DNA of 64,000 bases, taken from NCBI GenBank assembly GCA_001414345.1, contig LLCB01000082.1, forward strand, positions 62,001-126,000. Direction: 5' to 3'. The DNA comes from Hymenoscyphus infarciens. Taxonomy: Eukaryota; Ascomycota; Leotiomycetes; Helotiales; Helotiaceae. Both the position numbers and the translations under genes were made by a program. This document shows positions 11,746 through 23,025 of this stretch, one piece after another; positions within the stretch are counted from its first letter, which is position 1, and every line of letters begins with the position of its first letter. The notes under the pieces are model-generated. The model searched no databases. It had not been told where the DNA came from and was given only the letters and a program-made list of their open reading frames with translations.

Positions 11746-14700
11746 TAAAAACAATAACTCTTCTTCGCTAGTAATAGCTTTAATAATATCTCCTTCGAGC
11801 TTATTATTACTCTTTATTTAAAAGTCGATTTACTCTTAATTTAGAATATTATAATAGTATTCTTATATAGCTAGGTAATTAAAGACTATTTAGATAGCTA
11901 GTAATACTAGAGTTTAGTATTTATATAGATAGCTAGTAAAAATCGTATTATAGATATATTAAGAGATTAGAATATACTAAGTATTTCTAAGAGTTCTAAT
12001 AACCTTAGATTTAGTAAATAAGTCAACTTATAATAGTTATCTAGAAGGCTTCTAAATCTAATCTTATCTCTCTCTCTCTCTAATTTAATATTTAATATAT
12101 TAGAATCTAGAGTAACCTCTAGTCTCTTCTATACTCTACTTCTAAGTATAGAGCCTCTCTTTAGAGAATAAAGTTAAGCTTCTATAGAAAGGTCTCTAAC
12201 TTAGTACTATACTCCTAAGAATACTAAGAAGCCTAAGAATAATAAAGGTAAAAGCTCTATACCTAGAAGCTAGAGAGATTAATAAGACTTCTCTAATATA
12301 GATAAGATATAAGGTATAATCTAAGCTATAAAAGCTAAGGATTAAGAAAAAGAATAGAGAATTTTAGAGTAAGATAATTAGATTACTTAATTATTAGACC
12401 TAGTATAATAAATTAGTTAATAACTACTAAATAATAACTAAAGTCTAAGTTCTATCTAACTAATATAAATACCTTCTTCTATCTCTTTAAACTATTATCT
12501 AAGGTAAAACCCTACTTCTAATATTCCTTTCTTATAATAACCTACTCTATACTTATAACTTAAAAGTACTCTAAAAGCCCTTTAACCTATTAAAAGTAAG
12601 ATTATAAAGAAAATTAAACTTTTAAATAATAGTATATTATCTATATATAAGTAATAGAGAATATTAATATATAATTAACTCTATATAAATACTAACTATT
12701 ATTAGACGCTTTTAACTTATAAAGCCCTTATTTAAGAGATAATAATAAAACTTGTCTAGAACTACTTAAAGCCTTAATATAAGTCTAATATAAGTAAGAT
12801 AATATTTAAAGATTATAAAGAAATAATTAAACTTCTTAATACTTACTATTTAACTAGTTATAAGAAGGAGAATACTTAGAACGCCTTTTAATCTCTTTAA
12901 ATAGAATAGAAGAGTTATATAGAAGAAAGTTTTATAGAATTTAAAAGTTGCTTTTTAAGTATAGTAATACTTAGAGAAGTATTAGAGTAAGATAAATTCT
13001 ATTATATATAAGAGAAGCTTATACCTTAGCTTTAAATCTAATTAGTTAATAGTAAGAGATACTAGAATACTAACTTTAATAAGATAGTAAGAGACCTTTT
13101 ATTTATAGATAAGGAATAGTATTAAAATACTAAATTATATATAACTAGTATAATAAGTATAAAAAAACTAGTTATAATAAGCTTATTATACTAAAAGCCT
13201 AATACTAACTAATCCTTATCTAGTTTAGTTATAAAACCCTTATCTCTCTTATATAGACTTTATTCTACTTCTTAAAAGACTTCTTAAACTCCTAAGCTCT
13301 CTTCTACTAGTAAAAGATTAAAAACTTTATTTATAGACTAATTCCTTACTAATATAAAGTATTTTAATTATAAGAAACCTAGATATATTAAGCCTAACTA
13401 TCCTAATCTATCTAGTATTAATAAAATAGATAATTAACTTAAAGAAGAATAACTACTTAAAGAGTACTCTAACTCTAATCTAAGTTAAGAGAAAAATAAA
13501 GAGGCTTAAATAAAAATACCTTTCTAAGTCTATAAAAATATAATCTAATTAAACTTAACCTTTCTAAACTTATAAAAGGAAAATAGTTCTTTATAAATAC
13601 TACTTTTAGTATATAAAGATATAGTATTAAAATATAAGCTTTAGTAGATATAGAAGTAAATAGATACTTATTTTTAAATTAACTACTAGCTCTTTAATTA
13701 TTAAAAGTAATAGGTTTATAGATCTAGAAACTATTTTATTCTATATCTATTTATAGATATAATAATAGTATTAAAAGCTAAGTAACTTAGTTTATATAAC
13801 TATATCTAAATATAAATAAACATTATATTTATAACTATTTCTTTATTATCTTAGATCTTAAATAAAAGTAGCTTATAATTAAGCTAAAGTAGATAGCTAC
13901 TTATATACTCTTTTAATACTAAATCGTTTAAACTTCTAAATTAATACTAAACTTACTTAAACCTTTTTATAAGAATAGTCTACTTCTTTTAATATAATTT
14001 AGTTAAATATTATTCTAAGAATAAGTTTAAATATAATTTAAAAGTTAAAAGAAGATACTCTATACTCTTTTTAAAAAGAATATTATAAACTTCTAGATAA
14101 ATACTACCTCTTATTAGATAATTTACTACTTTTTAAGAATTAACTTTATATTTAAAAGAATATTAAACTTTATATAAAACTAATCTAAGAAGTCTATAAC
14201 TAAGTATCTAGTATTTATCTAAGTATAAAAAAGATATACTAGTTATTAGTATAATACTACTACTAGACTAGAATGTTTTTAGACTATAAAAGGTATATAA
14301 GGAATTATTAAGCTTATAAATACTTCTATTCTTAATAAACTAAGTAATAAGGCTTTTTTTACTCTTTACTTATATCTAACTATTCTATATAATATTTATA
14401 TATAGACTTTAAATTCTTTCTAAAAGATAAATATAGATTTAATACTATATTAGTATTTATTAACTAACTTAGAAAGGATTTAGTATTAATACCTTATTAC
14501 TTAACTATAGATGTTAAAAGACTAGTTAAACTCTTTATTTAATATATTTACTATTTTAGCTACTACTCTAAATTAATTATATCTAATTAAAGACCTTAAT
14601 TTATATTATTATTTTAGACTAAATTTTATTAAATAATTAGTATTAAGCTTAAGCTTAGTACTATCTACTATAAATAGATAGATAAATAGATAAAGATAAT

Positions 14701-15699
14701 AAACTAATATATTAATTAAAGACTAAGACTTTTTATAACCTACTATTAAGATAACTAGAGCGAATTAATCTCTTTAATAGATAAAGTATAAATAATACTT
14801 CTATACTTATCTATTAGTATAACCTCTTATTAGCTTAAGTTTAGACTTAACCTAAAGACTTTATAGAACTAGAATATACTAAAGACTTTTATTCTCTAGA
14901 AACGACTTAACTATAATAAGATAATAAAAGTAGTTTAATATATATACTCTATTTAAGAGATAGCTAAAGATAATATAAGTAAGGCTTAGAAGAAGATAAA
15001 GAATAGTATAAACTAGTACTAAAGAGCTATTAACTAAGATGTTAGAGATAAAGTCTACTTATCTACTAAGAATCTTAAAATAAATCGTCTTAGCTAAAAG
15101 CTTATTAAATAGTAGATAAGACTTTTTAAAATACTAGAACGTATAAGACACTTCTATAGACTAAAACTTCTTAAAAGCTTATTAATTTATAATATTTTCA
15201 CCTCTAATATACTTTTAAAGAATCTAAATACTTCTTTACTAGGATAAGAGGCTCTAAAGCCTCTACTAGACATTATTAAAAGTATATAAGAATAGAAGAT
15301 ATAAGAAATACTTAGTAATAGACTTTTTAGAAGATAGCTATAGTATTAAGTAAAATAGATTAGATACGATTTAGATTCTACTTAATATCTTATAAATAAT
15401 TTTTAAGGTTTACTATATTATTTAAGAGACTTTTATACTAAATATCTAGAAGAGCTAGAACTATTCTAATATCTCTCTAAATAGCTTAATATATAGAAAT
15501 TAGATAAGAATTAGATAAAAGAGTTAATTTATAAAACTCTATTAATACTCTCTAATTCTAGTTACTTTTAATAAAGAACTTATAATAAAAACCTAAGATA
15601 AAAGACTAACTAGTAGAAATATTTAAAATTAATAAAGTAAAAAACTAAGACTAAGTTACTACTAAAATAAAGCCTATTAACTCTCTCTAGGCTATAGCC

Positions 15700-16150
15700 T
15701 CTCCTTTCTCTAACTTATTATCCTTCTCTCTACTTTTCTAAGCGTAAGAAGCCTAAATCGGCTCTTTCTCTACCTCCTTCTTATAAGTACGCTTCTTACC
15801 TTAGTAACCTTCTATAACTAGCTTTAAGAGAGATGCTTATAAACTCTTTAGATAGGTTTTAAAGAGGACCTAAACCTAGGTTTAGATAAAGGTTCTACTC
15901 TCTAAAATATAGTATAAGAACTATTAAATATTAGTAACTAAAACCCCTCTAATAAGTAAGAAGTACTTATAGTAACCTTAGTATAAAGTGCTTAAGTCTC
16001 TTCTAAGAGAGTAAACTATATCTCTAAACTATTCTTTAGTACTTCTATACTAGTAATAACTAATATCTTATCTAAGGCTTTAGTAGCTTTCTTAATCTCT
16101 CTCTTTTTCTTTTTAAGTTTAAGCTTATTAAACTCCTTCTTTATAAATTA
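15700..16150 (-). pseudogene. Antisense accessory reading frame of element 2
   Basis: This is the counterpart of the frame in element 1 at 3,140-3,720, again on the strand opposite to gag-pol and between chromodomain and 3' LTR. Minus-strand translation around 16,040-16,150 gives a Lys-rich stretch containing KKKKREIKKATKALDK. Part of its downstream half (15,720-15,850) is also alignable. It is broken by RIP-type stop codons. Function unknown. Confidence 0.4.
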
Positions 16151-16933
16151 TAGTAACTACTTAAGTTAGAATAGATTTAGTATATATTTAAGATTAAACT
16201 TACTAGGATATATATAGTATTCTACTTAATATAGTACTTATACTTCTTTAACTTTAGCTTTTTAAAAGTATATATATAATCTCTATTCTAAGATTTTACT
16301 AAAAGGTATTAAATATAGTAGACTTAGTAAGTAGTTAGAAGTATACTAGAAGGATATAGAAGAGATATTTTACTATATTAGATTAGCTTTAAATTAAGCC
16401 TAATAAAGGAGAGAAAAACTTACTTTTATATATATATATTCTAGAATAAAAGTTAATATATAAGAATATACCTAATTAGAAGGTATTCTTACTATATATA
16501 TATTGTTTTAGATGAAAAAAAAAAGAAGAAGAGAAGTTAGAATTAAGGAAAAGTCGTCTACTAATATACTACTTATAATAATAGCTATTGCTTATAATTA
16601 TTATTTATTACTTAATAATTACTATTATAATATATAATAATAGTAAGAATACGATAACTCTATAGTAGTATACCGCTTCCTACTTAATAGCTAATAATTA
16701 GCCTCTCTTTTATTTATATCTATTATTATATAGTATATAATAGTAAATAAAGAACGATTATCTTTTAAAATAATAATACTACTAGCTACTAACTCTACTC
16801 TAACTACTAGATACTATAATAGTAGATAAGTTATATTCTTTATAATAAATATATAAATAATACTTTAGTTAATCTAATACTATGTTAATTAATAACTAAA
16901 GACTTAAGACGAGTCTTTTTAAAGAAGAGAGGA

Positions 16934-17293
16934 TATAATAGTACGTTATCTTAAATTATTAGTATTTATAAAACTACTAATACTCTTATAACTTATTAGA
17001 TAGAAGGTACTAAAGGAAGTAAGGATTAGATATTATATATTTCGCTTTAAGGTCTTATATATTTAGCTTTAAAGCTTTTATTATTTTAGTAGCTATATTA
17101 GAAAAGACTTAGTTATTATTCTTATTAGGACTTAGTAGTCTCTAACCTCTTATATATAGATGTTTATACTTAGTATAGAAGAAGAATAGTTATTATTTTC
17201 TTCTATATTAGTATCTAGTATCTATATACGTTATTCTTCTATATATACTCCTATATACCTCTACTATAGTTATATATATTTCGTGCTATTATA
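16934..17293 (+). repeat. Element 2 3' LTR
   Basis: This LTR is 360 bp and directly follows a purine run (aaagaagagagga, 16,921-16,933), the expected polypurine tract. It is homologous, in reverse complement, to the LTRs of element 1 but lacks the extra tandem unit at the start of that LTR. Confidence 0.88.
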
Positions 17294-17619
17294 TTAATCT
17301 TTTTAGTTATCTTATCTTTATAGTATTAGAAGAAGTAAAAAGAAGGAGTTTAAAGTGTCTTTAGTATTATATTAGATAGAGAAACGTCGGAAAGTATTAG
17401 AGATAGTAGCTTATTACTAAAAGAGATATAAATTCAGACTTAGAAGTAAAAGAGAGTTTAATTAGAGTGAGTTTAGAGTAGCGATTTATTAAATTTAAAT
17501 ATCGCTTATTCTCTTTTCTAGCTTAGCTAGTTAATCTTTTATTTCTTAATTTCTACTTCTAAAGCTTATATAACTAACTATATATTATCTATATTTAAAA
17601 AGTCTTACTAGTCTCTTAT

Positions 17620-17925
17620 TAAAAAGGTATATAGAAGTATATTTAGTAGAATAACGTATATAAATACTAGATACTAATATAGAAGAAAAGGCTAAACTAG
17701 TCTTTTCTAACTCTAGAAAAGTAAATAGCTATATATAAGAGATCTAAAACCGAATAGTCTACGTCGACTAATATAAAAGCTTAAACTCTATAAAGTCTAT
17801 CTAAAAGTCTAGATAGACGTATATAATCTTTCTAAAGTAGATAATATAAAATAATAACTACTAAAACCTTATATATATAGTATATACTATATAATCTCAG
17901 CTATATAGAATAGTAGACTATTATA
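17620..17925 (-). repeat. Element 3 5' LTR
   Basis: The sequence from about 17,627 matches the two flanks of element 1 (1,820-1,881, then 9,976-10,184) in order, which shows that those flanks are one interrupted LTR. It ends CTATTATA at 17,925, as the other LTRs do. Its left edge is approximate. Confidence 0.65.
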
Positions 17926-18089
17926 AAATTACTTTTAGAAAAAAAATATCTATTTTATATATATTAAACTAAGAGCTAGTATAAAGAGTATAATATAGCT
18001 ATTTATAGTAGTAATTAGCTATATTATAAAGAATTCTATAAAAAAGAAGTTATTAAGAATATAAAAGAGTAAGAGAGATTAAATAACTA

Positions 18090-18885
18090 GTAATTAATAC
18101 TTTTATTCTCTAAATAATTATAAATACTTATAATATTCTCTAAGTTAATTAAAAAGTAACTATTCTATTCTTTAAATAATATCTCTTAGAAATAAGAGTA
18201 TTCTAGTTAGAAAAGAGAGATATTAAAGTTAGTTATTATTTACTATTTTTACTATATTACGCTATTTACTTTTTAGTAAATTAAAGCTAGTATCTTAAGA
18301 TTATAATCTTTATATAATATCTAATTTCCTTTAGTTCTTTTAATTATTCTCTTTCTACTACTAATATACTAGCTTATAAGTAGATTAAAAAGATAGCTTA
18401 CTAGTATAAGAGAAGGTTTACTTTTTACTAACTAATCGCGATTTATTCTAGTATATAGTCTCTTATATACGTATACTAATAACTAAGCTAAGAATAGCGT
18501 TCGTTTATAACTATTAAGATTACTTCTTTAAAGCTACGACGTTAATAAGTAATAAGATATTATATAGAAGAGATTATAAATTATCTTTATAATAGACGTA
18601 TTACGTAGTTAAAAAGTAATATATTAAGAGTATAAATATTATTAAGAGTCGGTTTATATAGTCGTAAGTAGATAGTATATAAATAGGTTAATTTATTATA
18701 TTTATTAAATTTTTAGTATATTAGTATAAGAAAACTAATAAATAGAGATAAATTTCTCTTTTTTCTAACTAGAATACTCTTATTTTTAAGAGATATTATT
18801 TAAGAAATAGAATAGTTATTTTTCGATTAATTTAGAGAATATTCTAAGTATTTATAATTATTTAGAGAATAAAAGTATTAATTAC
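18090..18885. mobile_element. Inverted-repeat DNA element (MITE or decayed transposon), about 796 bp
   Basis: Bases 18,090-18,225 and 18,750-18,885 are imperfect inverted repeats of about 130 bp; the outer ends read gtaattaatac and gtattaattac. TA flanks both ends (18,088-18,089 and 18,886-18,887), as expected for Tc1/mariner-type insertion, although TA is weak evidence in such AT-rich DNA. The middle holds no frame I could recognise as a transposase. It is RIP-mutated like its surroundings. Confidence 0.6.
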
Positions 18886-19551
18886 TATTAAATAAAAAGA
18901 TAGAAAAAAATATATCTCTATTATATATAAAGTAAGTATAAATAGCTTTAATTTAGATTTTAAGATCTTAGTACTTCTAAACTAGTTTACTTTCTAAACT
19001 AGTTTAGTAGTATTATAGTTCGAAGCTATCTAGTTTTTAGTTTAAAACTACTTTAAATAAAAGTTATTTCTAACTAGACTACTAAATACGTTTATATATA
19101 AAATATAAGAATAACTAAAGAAAGAGTAGTCACACTTTAGTCACGTTTTAGGTATTATCTATTTAATAAATTATTAATCTAATTAATACGATTAGATGAG
19201 ATTTTGATTAAAAGCTAGATTCCTCTAATTAGAACAGCCCAACGGCTATTAATTTCATCTAATCTACTCCTTTCTCACACTGCTGAATCATAAATCGCTT
19301 AAACCCTAAAGCTAAAATACCAAGTTATAGATCGCCTCAATCCGTCGAAGGAATGAAGTGACCTAGAATGCGACACGAAGTGGTCGGGGTGTTCATGCAA
19401 CTATCATGCAGGGCTTAAAACTCCGACGTGACGCGAGACGCGTTTGGCTCACCGAAATATCGCGAAAAAAATTATATATCTTGTAATCCGGTCTCCAAAT
19501 AATGCCTCTACTCCCCAAGCTAGACATAAGAATTCAAGCCTAGCGCAAGCC
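18886..19551. other. Boundary of AT-rich isochore and upstream region of the HET gene
   Basis: AT-rich RIP-type sequence continues to about 19,130, then composition becomes normal by about 19,230. At 19,190-19,265 there is a small imperfect palindrome with arms gattagatga and tcatctaatc. The reading frame of the HET gene is open from 19,444, but no ATG occurs before 19,552. Confidence 0.5.
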
Positions 19552-21585
19552 ATGGACCCCAGCGATGATATTAACCTATCCCTTCGCCAAATCAGAGCAA
19601 ACCTCGGCAAACCAATTTATGAAGAGCTACTCGAGATTCAAGAATTCAAAAAAACACAGATAACATCGGGAAATGAGTTTTTTGAAAATCTAAAAGGTCT
19701 TTTCCTCACGGGGAGTCGCAAGGGAAACCAAGTCTTGCTGCGCAAACGCAAACGTCGTATCATCTATCAAAATCGACATCACGCCGTCCGTAGACGTCAC
19801 ATCCATCATAGACATCCTGACAATCGCACTAAAGAAAATTATGTTGCTGTGTCATATACGTGTGCTCCTGAGAAAGGTAGCGATGGTACGGAGGGCGATG
19901 AAGATGGAACATGCGGGGAATTTACTGTGGAAAATGCACGCACGGGTAAAAGGGCGGATGTTGAGGTGAGAGATGGGGTGATGAGAAGGACGACGAAGTT
20001 TTTGAGGTCGGTGGATGATTGTGAGTTGTTTTGGATTGATAAGGAGGGTGTGAATCAAGATCTCACGACGAGAAAAGGGAAGAGGGAGAATGAGGAAGGC
20101 GTGCAAGCTATGGACTTGGTTTATAAGTATTGTAAGGTTTCGGTTGCTATTTTGAATAGGCGCATCAGTTCGGTACAGCAGTTGGAGCTGTTATCTGCGC
20201 TCATGTCTGGGGAGTTGGTGAATGAAAATGAGGAGAAGAATACGCCGTTTTCGTTGACAATAGAGGGAGCAGAGAAGGGGACCGAGGTTTTGAAGTTGGT
20301 AGATTGGCTTACCTCAACCTGCTGGTGGGAGAGAGCGTGGACTTTTCAAGAGGATTACAAAGCTGGGCTTAAAATGAAACTTCTCATTTCCCACTCAATG
20401 AATCTCAAGTCCCAGAAATGGAAACGCGAAAGATCATTTGGAGAAGTTCCGGGAGAATTATGCGTTCCATCCATCAAATTTCGAGAGGAGGCAACAAAGT
20501 TCTGCCTCGCCCTTCGGCGCTCTCTGAAAAATAATGATCCGCAACTGGGTATGTGTCAGAGGATAATAATCACCGCCGGCAAATATACAGTTCTGAGCCA
20601 GGAGGTTGACGACAATGGGGATGAAACAAGCAAAGTTATGTCCTGGAGAATCTTTGAAGATGTTGGATCACGAGAGATCACGAGGCATTGGGATCGTCTG
20701 GATATTGCTGCAAATTGCTGCAACTATACCTCTCGCTTACACCGGGCTCCTTTGGAAGACAAGAAGAAGAGTCTAAGCCTTGCGGTCTTAGCAACCTTCC
20801 TCTTGAACGGTGAAATAATGCTCAACGCCAAGAAAAGTAGAAAGGACGAGGATGAGACACTCGACAAAAACATTTTCTCCTTCCTTAAAGCGCAATCCAT
20901 CGAAGCCTTGCAATCACCAGTATGCCAAGAACTAACATTCTTCAAAGGTTGCCGCTTCATCAATGCCAGCCTCACAAAAGACGGTATCCGGACTGAAGGC
21001 CATCTTTGGGTATTGGGAAAGACATTTTCATTCAAACCCTCGTCTGCGAAAATACGCTCATTATTGCGTGACAACCACCATGTGATCGATCACGAAATAG
21101 AAATAGAATGTCTCAAACAACTCGTCCTCCGTCTTCGTTCCAAAGCCCTAGGAAAATCTTACCTGTCGATAGCCCAGGAAATCGAAGATCATTACCATGA
21201 TGTCAGACGCTCAACCCCTTTTGCAAAGAGATACATGCGTATGATGGTTAGTTCACTCGTCAGCGCAATGTTTGATCCTGAAAAGGAATTTGTTCTCGCT
21301 TGTCCATTCAAGGAAAGAAAAGAGGAAAGCAGTCCTTACCACGGGATTTTTGTTTGTGAGAAAGGAAAAGATTTGAGAAATGAGGTGGTGTTTACGGCTG
21401 CGAGGAAATCGAGTGAAGATCTGCGGGACTTGGACAAATATGTTAATTTGAGGGTTGGGAGCGCAGAGGATGTAAGAGCGGGGAAACCGTTGGTGGTTGG
21501 TAGTTGGGTTAATGGGTTGTGTTTTCTACAGAGAAAGGGGCTGAAGAATGTCACTTTTAGATGGCCAGAGGTGTTGATAAGTTAA
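19552..21585 (+). CDS. HET-domain protein
   Basis: This is an intron-less gene of 677 codons from the first ATG (19,552); the open frame reaches back to 19,444 without an ATG. It carries the heterokaryon-incompatibility (HET) domain: YVAVSYT at residues 97-103, LFWID at 159-163 followed by NQD near 168, AMDLVYKY at 186-193 and WWERAWTFQE at 258-267. HET proteins act in non-self recognition after hyphal fusion and can trigger cell death; HET domains are TIR-like. Here the usual Trp after SYT is Cys. The C-terminal 400 residues resemble nothing I know apart from the general C-terminal tails of HET proteins. The gene lies only about 400 bp from the RIP-mutated block, a usual accessory position for this family. 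Family call firm; partner and specificity unknown. Confidence 0.85.
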   Translation: MDPSDDINLSLRQIRANLGKPIYEELLEIQEFKKTQITSGNEFFENLKGLFLTGSRKGNQVLLRKRKRRIIYQNRHHAVRRRHIHHRHPDNRTKENYVAVSYTCAPEKGSDGTEGDEDGTCGEFTVENARTGKRADVEVRDGVMRRTTKFLRSVDDCELFWIDKEGVNQDLTTRKGKRENEEGVQAMDLVYKYCKVSVAILNRRISSVQQLELLSALMSGELVNENEEKNTPFSLTIEGAEKGTEVLKLVDWLTSTCWWERAWTFQEDYKAGLKMKLLISHSMNLKSQKWKRERSFGEVPGELCVPSIKFREEATKFCLALRRSLKNNDPQLGMCQRIIITAGKYTVLSQEVDDNGDETSKVMSWRIFEDVGSREITRHWDRLDIAANCCNYTSRLHRAPLEDKKKSLSLAVLATFLLNGEIMLNAKKSRKDEDETLDKNIFSFLKAQSIEALQSPVCQELTFFKGCRFINASLTKDGIRTEGHLWVLGKTFSFKPSSAKIRSLLRDNHHVIDHEIEIECLKQLVLRLRSKALGKSYLSIAQEIEDHYHDVRRSTPFAKRYMRMMVSSLVSAMFDPEKEFVLACPFKERKEESSPYHGIFVCEKGKDLRNEVVFTAARKSSEDLRDLDKYVNLRVGSAEDVRAGKPLVVGSWVNGLCFLQRKGLKNVTFRWPEVLIS

Positions 21586-21981
21586 GTAGTTTACGTCGTT
21601 TGATGAAAACTAGTCCTTGCCTGACTCATCTTGTTTTGTATCGAAGGTATTGTAGCAATCAATGGCTCAGCTTACAACTCTCCCTTGACATTTCATGATG
21701 GTTTCAAGAGACTACGAACTTAATTTGCTGTGTTTTGTCACCTAACAGAAGTAAAAACAATCTGGCTCACTACATTAAAAGCTATGTCTCTCTGAGTTTG
21801 AGAGTGTTCTAGATATCCTAGAGGTTAGGCAAGGATCTAATATAAGTTTTCGGTGCAATTCTCAACAACCAGTACTGGCTGGAACTAAACTAAGACAAAC
21901 TCTTCTCGGAAATCTTAGCCTGGTGGATACGAAAGCGAATCTGGGTGACGGTGCCTAGTAATACCATCACACAGAGAAAAC
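21586..21981. other. Intergenic, convergent 3' ends
   Basis: About 400 bp lie between the HET gene (plus) and the 2EXR gene (minus), which converge here. I see no gene; the stretch should hold both 3' untranslated regions. Confidence 0.5.
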
Positions 21982-23025
21982 CTATAAGCTTTTCGAACGC
22001 TTCTTTGTCGTTCTTGTACTCTCCTCGTTCTCCCACATGTGACCTGGGTTTTCCTCCTCTCCAATGCCATACTGTAACTCGTAGTCTCTCAAATTGTCCA
22101 TAATCTCCTCAGAAAGGCAGCCCTCTTCCCCTACCACACCAACACCATCGCCAGCACCAGCACCTGTGTTCTCCAGTTCCACAGCAGACAACGTCTCAAT
22201 GGGCCAGATACGCACCAATTCCAACATGGGTCGTGATGCAAGCGGGTAAACGTCTCTCAAAACATCTCTCAAATCTTCGAAACCTTTGCGTCTGACTGAG
22301 GTGTTCATTAAGCCAGATCGCACTCTTCCCCATGTCATAGCGATCGCAAACGCTCTACCATCATCTTTTTCTCCAGCAGTTTCGTTGACAATAGCAAAAT
22401 TCCCAGGAAATGCCATGCCCAAGGTGCGCAATCCCAAAAAAGTTCGAAAAAGTGCTGTAAGGTCTCCTTTCCAATGTAACTGCTTTGCGAAATCTTCCTT
22501 GACAATCAGAGTCTGGATAGCCCCAAATCCTTTCTCCTCCGCGACCGAGTCCACCAACAGATCGATAAACTGATTGTTGCCTTCAACTTGGAAAAGGACT
22601 TTATCGCTGACACCGTCGAACCTGATTTTTCGCCTGCTTCCACGGCTTCCGACTGATGCGTTGTAATGGGATAGGGCGACGAGTCGAGCGGTCTTGCATA
22701 CTCCAAGCAAAGGAGATGGCATGTTTGGGCTTTTGAAACGGTATCTACCCTCGTTGTGATTTCCGATGTATGCGACGATCACCACATTGTTGTTTTTTGG
22801 CACGGCGTAGTTCCATATCTTATAGAGAATCTTTTCGTCGAATTTCGCAGAGGTGCTTGCTGAAAGGCCTTGCAGTGGGGATTCGTAGGAAGCTTTGCTG
22901 GAGGAGTTTCTAGTTCGTTGTCTTCGTTTTGGGTTCTTGGGGCTTAGAGGCAGTGGCCCAAGAGGAAACTCGAGTTCCCGAGGATATGAGTTCGCCGATA
23001 TATTATTTTGGGAGGAGGAAGACAT
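21982..23025 (-). CDS. 2EXR-domain protein
   Basis: This single-exon protein has 347 residues. The segment from about residue 60 to 125 matches the 2EXR pattern of fungal proteins: a leucine/isoleucine-rich helix ending in KIWNYAVP (69-76), a strand VVIVAYIG, then PSPLLGVCKTARLVALSHY (103-121), the usual P-LL-VC--(S/A)R--AL--Y motif. The N-terminus is Ser/Pro-rich, with a basic patch NPKRRQRTRN (31-40). An acidic, Gly-rich stretch precedes a basic C-terminus. 2EXR proteins are numerous in Pezizomycotina and their biochemical role is not established. It faces the HET gene tail to tail. Confidence 0.75.
   Translation of the reverse strand: MSSSSQNNISANSYPRELEFPLGPLPLSPKNPKRRQRTRNSSSKASYESPLQGLSASTSAKFDEKILYKIWNYAVPKNNNVVIVAYIGNHNEGRYRFKSPNMPSPLLGVCKTARLVALSHYNASVGSRGSRRKIRFDGVSDKVLFQVEGNNQFIDLLVDSVAEEKGFGAIQTLIVKEDFAKQLHWKGDLTALFRTFLGLRTLGMAFPGNFAIVNETAGEKDDGRAFAIAMTWGRVRSGLMNTSVRRKGFEDLRDVLRDVYPLASRPMLELVRIWPIETLSAVELENTGAGAGDGVGVVGEEGCLSEEIMDNLRDYELQYGIGEEENPGHMWENEESTRTTKKRSKSL

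Larger units (their letters stand above)
11419..17293 (+). mobile_element. Element 2: Gypsy LTR retrotransposon lacking RT and RNase H
   Basis: This 5,875-bp element is flanked by the perfect target duplication TTAAT (11,414-11,418 and 17,294-17,298). Left LTR, gag, zinc knuckle (about 13,355-13,400, Cys changed to Tyr), protease site (about 13,638-13,665), integrase (HHCC region about 14,170-14,330), chromodomain (about 15,310-15,480), polypurine tract (16,921-16,933) and right LTR are all present. Protease sequence passes straight into pre-integrase sequence near 13,870. By comparison with element 1, about 1.9 kb (its 5,455-7,345) is missing, exactly the RT and RNase H part. The length difference between the two elements agrees once LTR lengths are allowed for. 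It sits in the gag region of element 3, in opposite orientation to elements 1 and 3, and is RIP-mutated. Confidence 0.9.
1795..17925 (-). mobile_element. Element 3: old Gypsy-type LTR element, short gag-only interior, host of two nested insertions
   Basis: The pieces of this element are separated by two younger insertions. Its 3' LTR is split: about 1,820-1,881 and 9,976-10,184 flank element 1, and together they resemble the intact 5' LTR at about 17,620-17,925. The interior consists of 10,185-11,418 and 17,294-17,610, only about 1.5 kb. A polypurine-type tract adjoins the LTR at about 10,185. The segment 10,940-11,400 is similar to the gag region of element 1 (about 8,140-8,610), in the same minus-strand direction. 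No RT or integrase remnant was seen, so it is either internally deleted or a non-autonomous derivative. The outer left boundary and target duplication could not be fixed. All parts are RIP-mutated. Confidence 0.6.

Noticed and set aside
19444..19551. Upstream extension of the HET open frame
   Set aside because: No ATG lies in this stretch; the extension begins with TTG, and the first ATG at 19,552 is a reasonable start.
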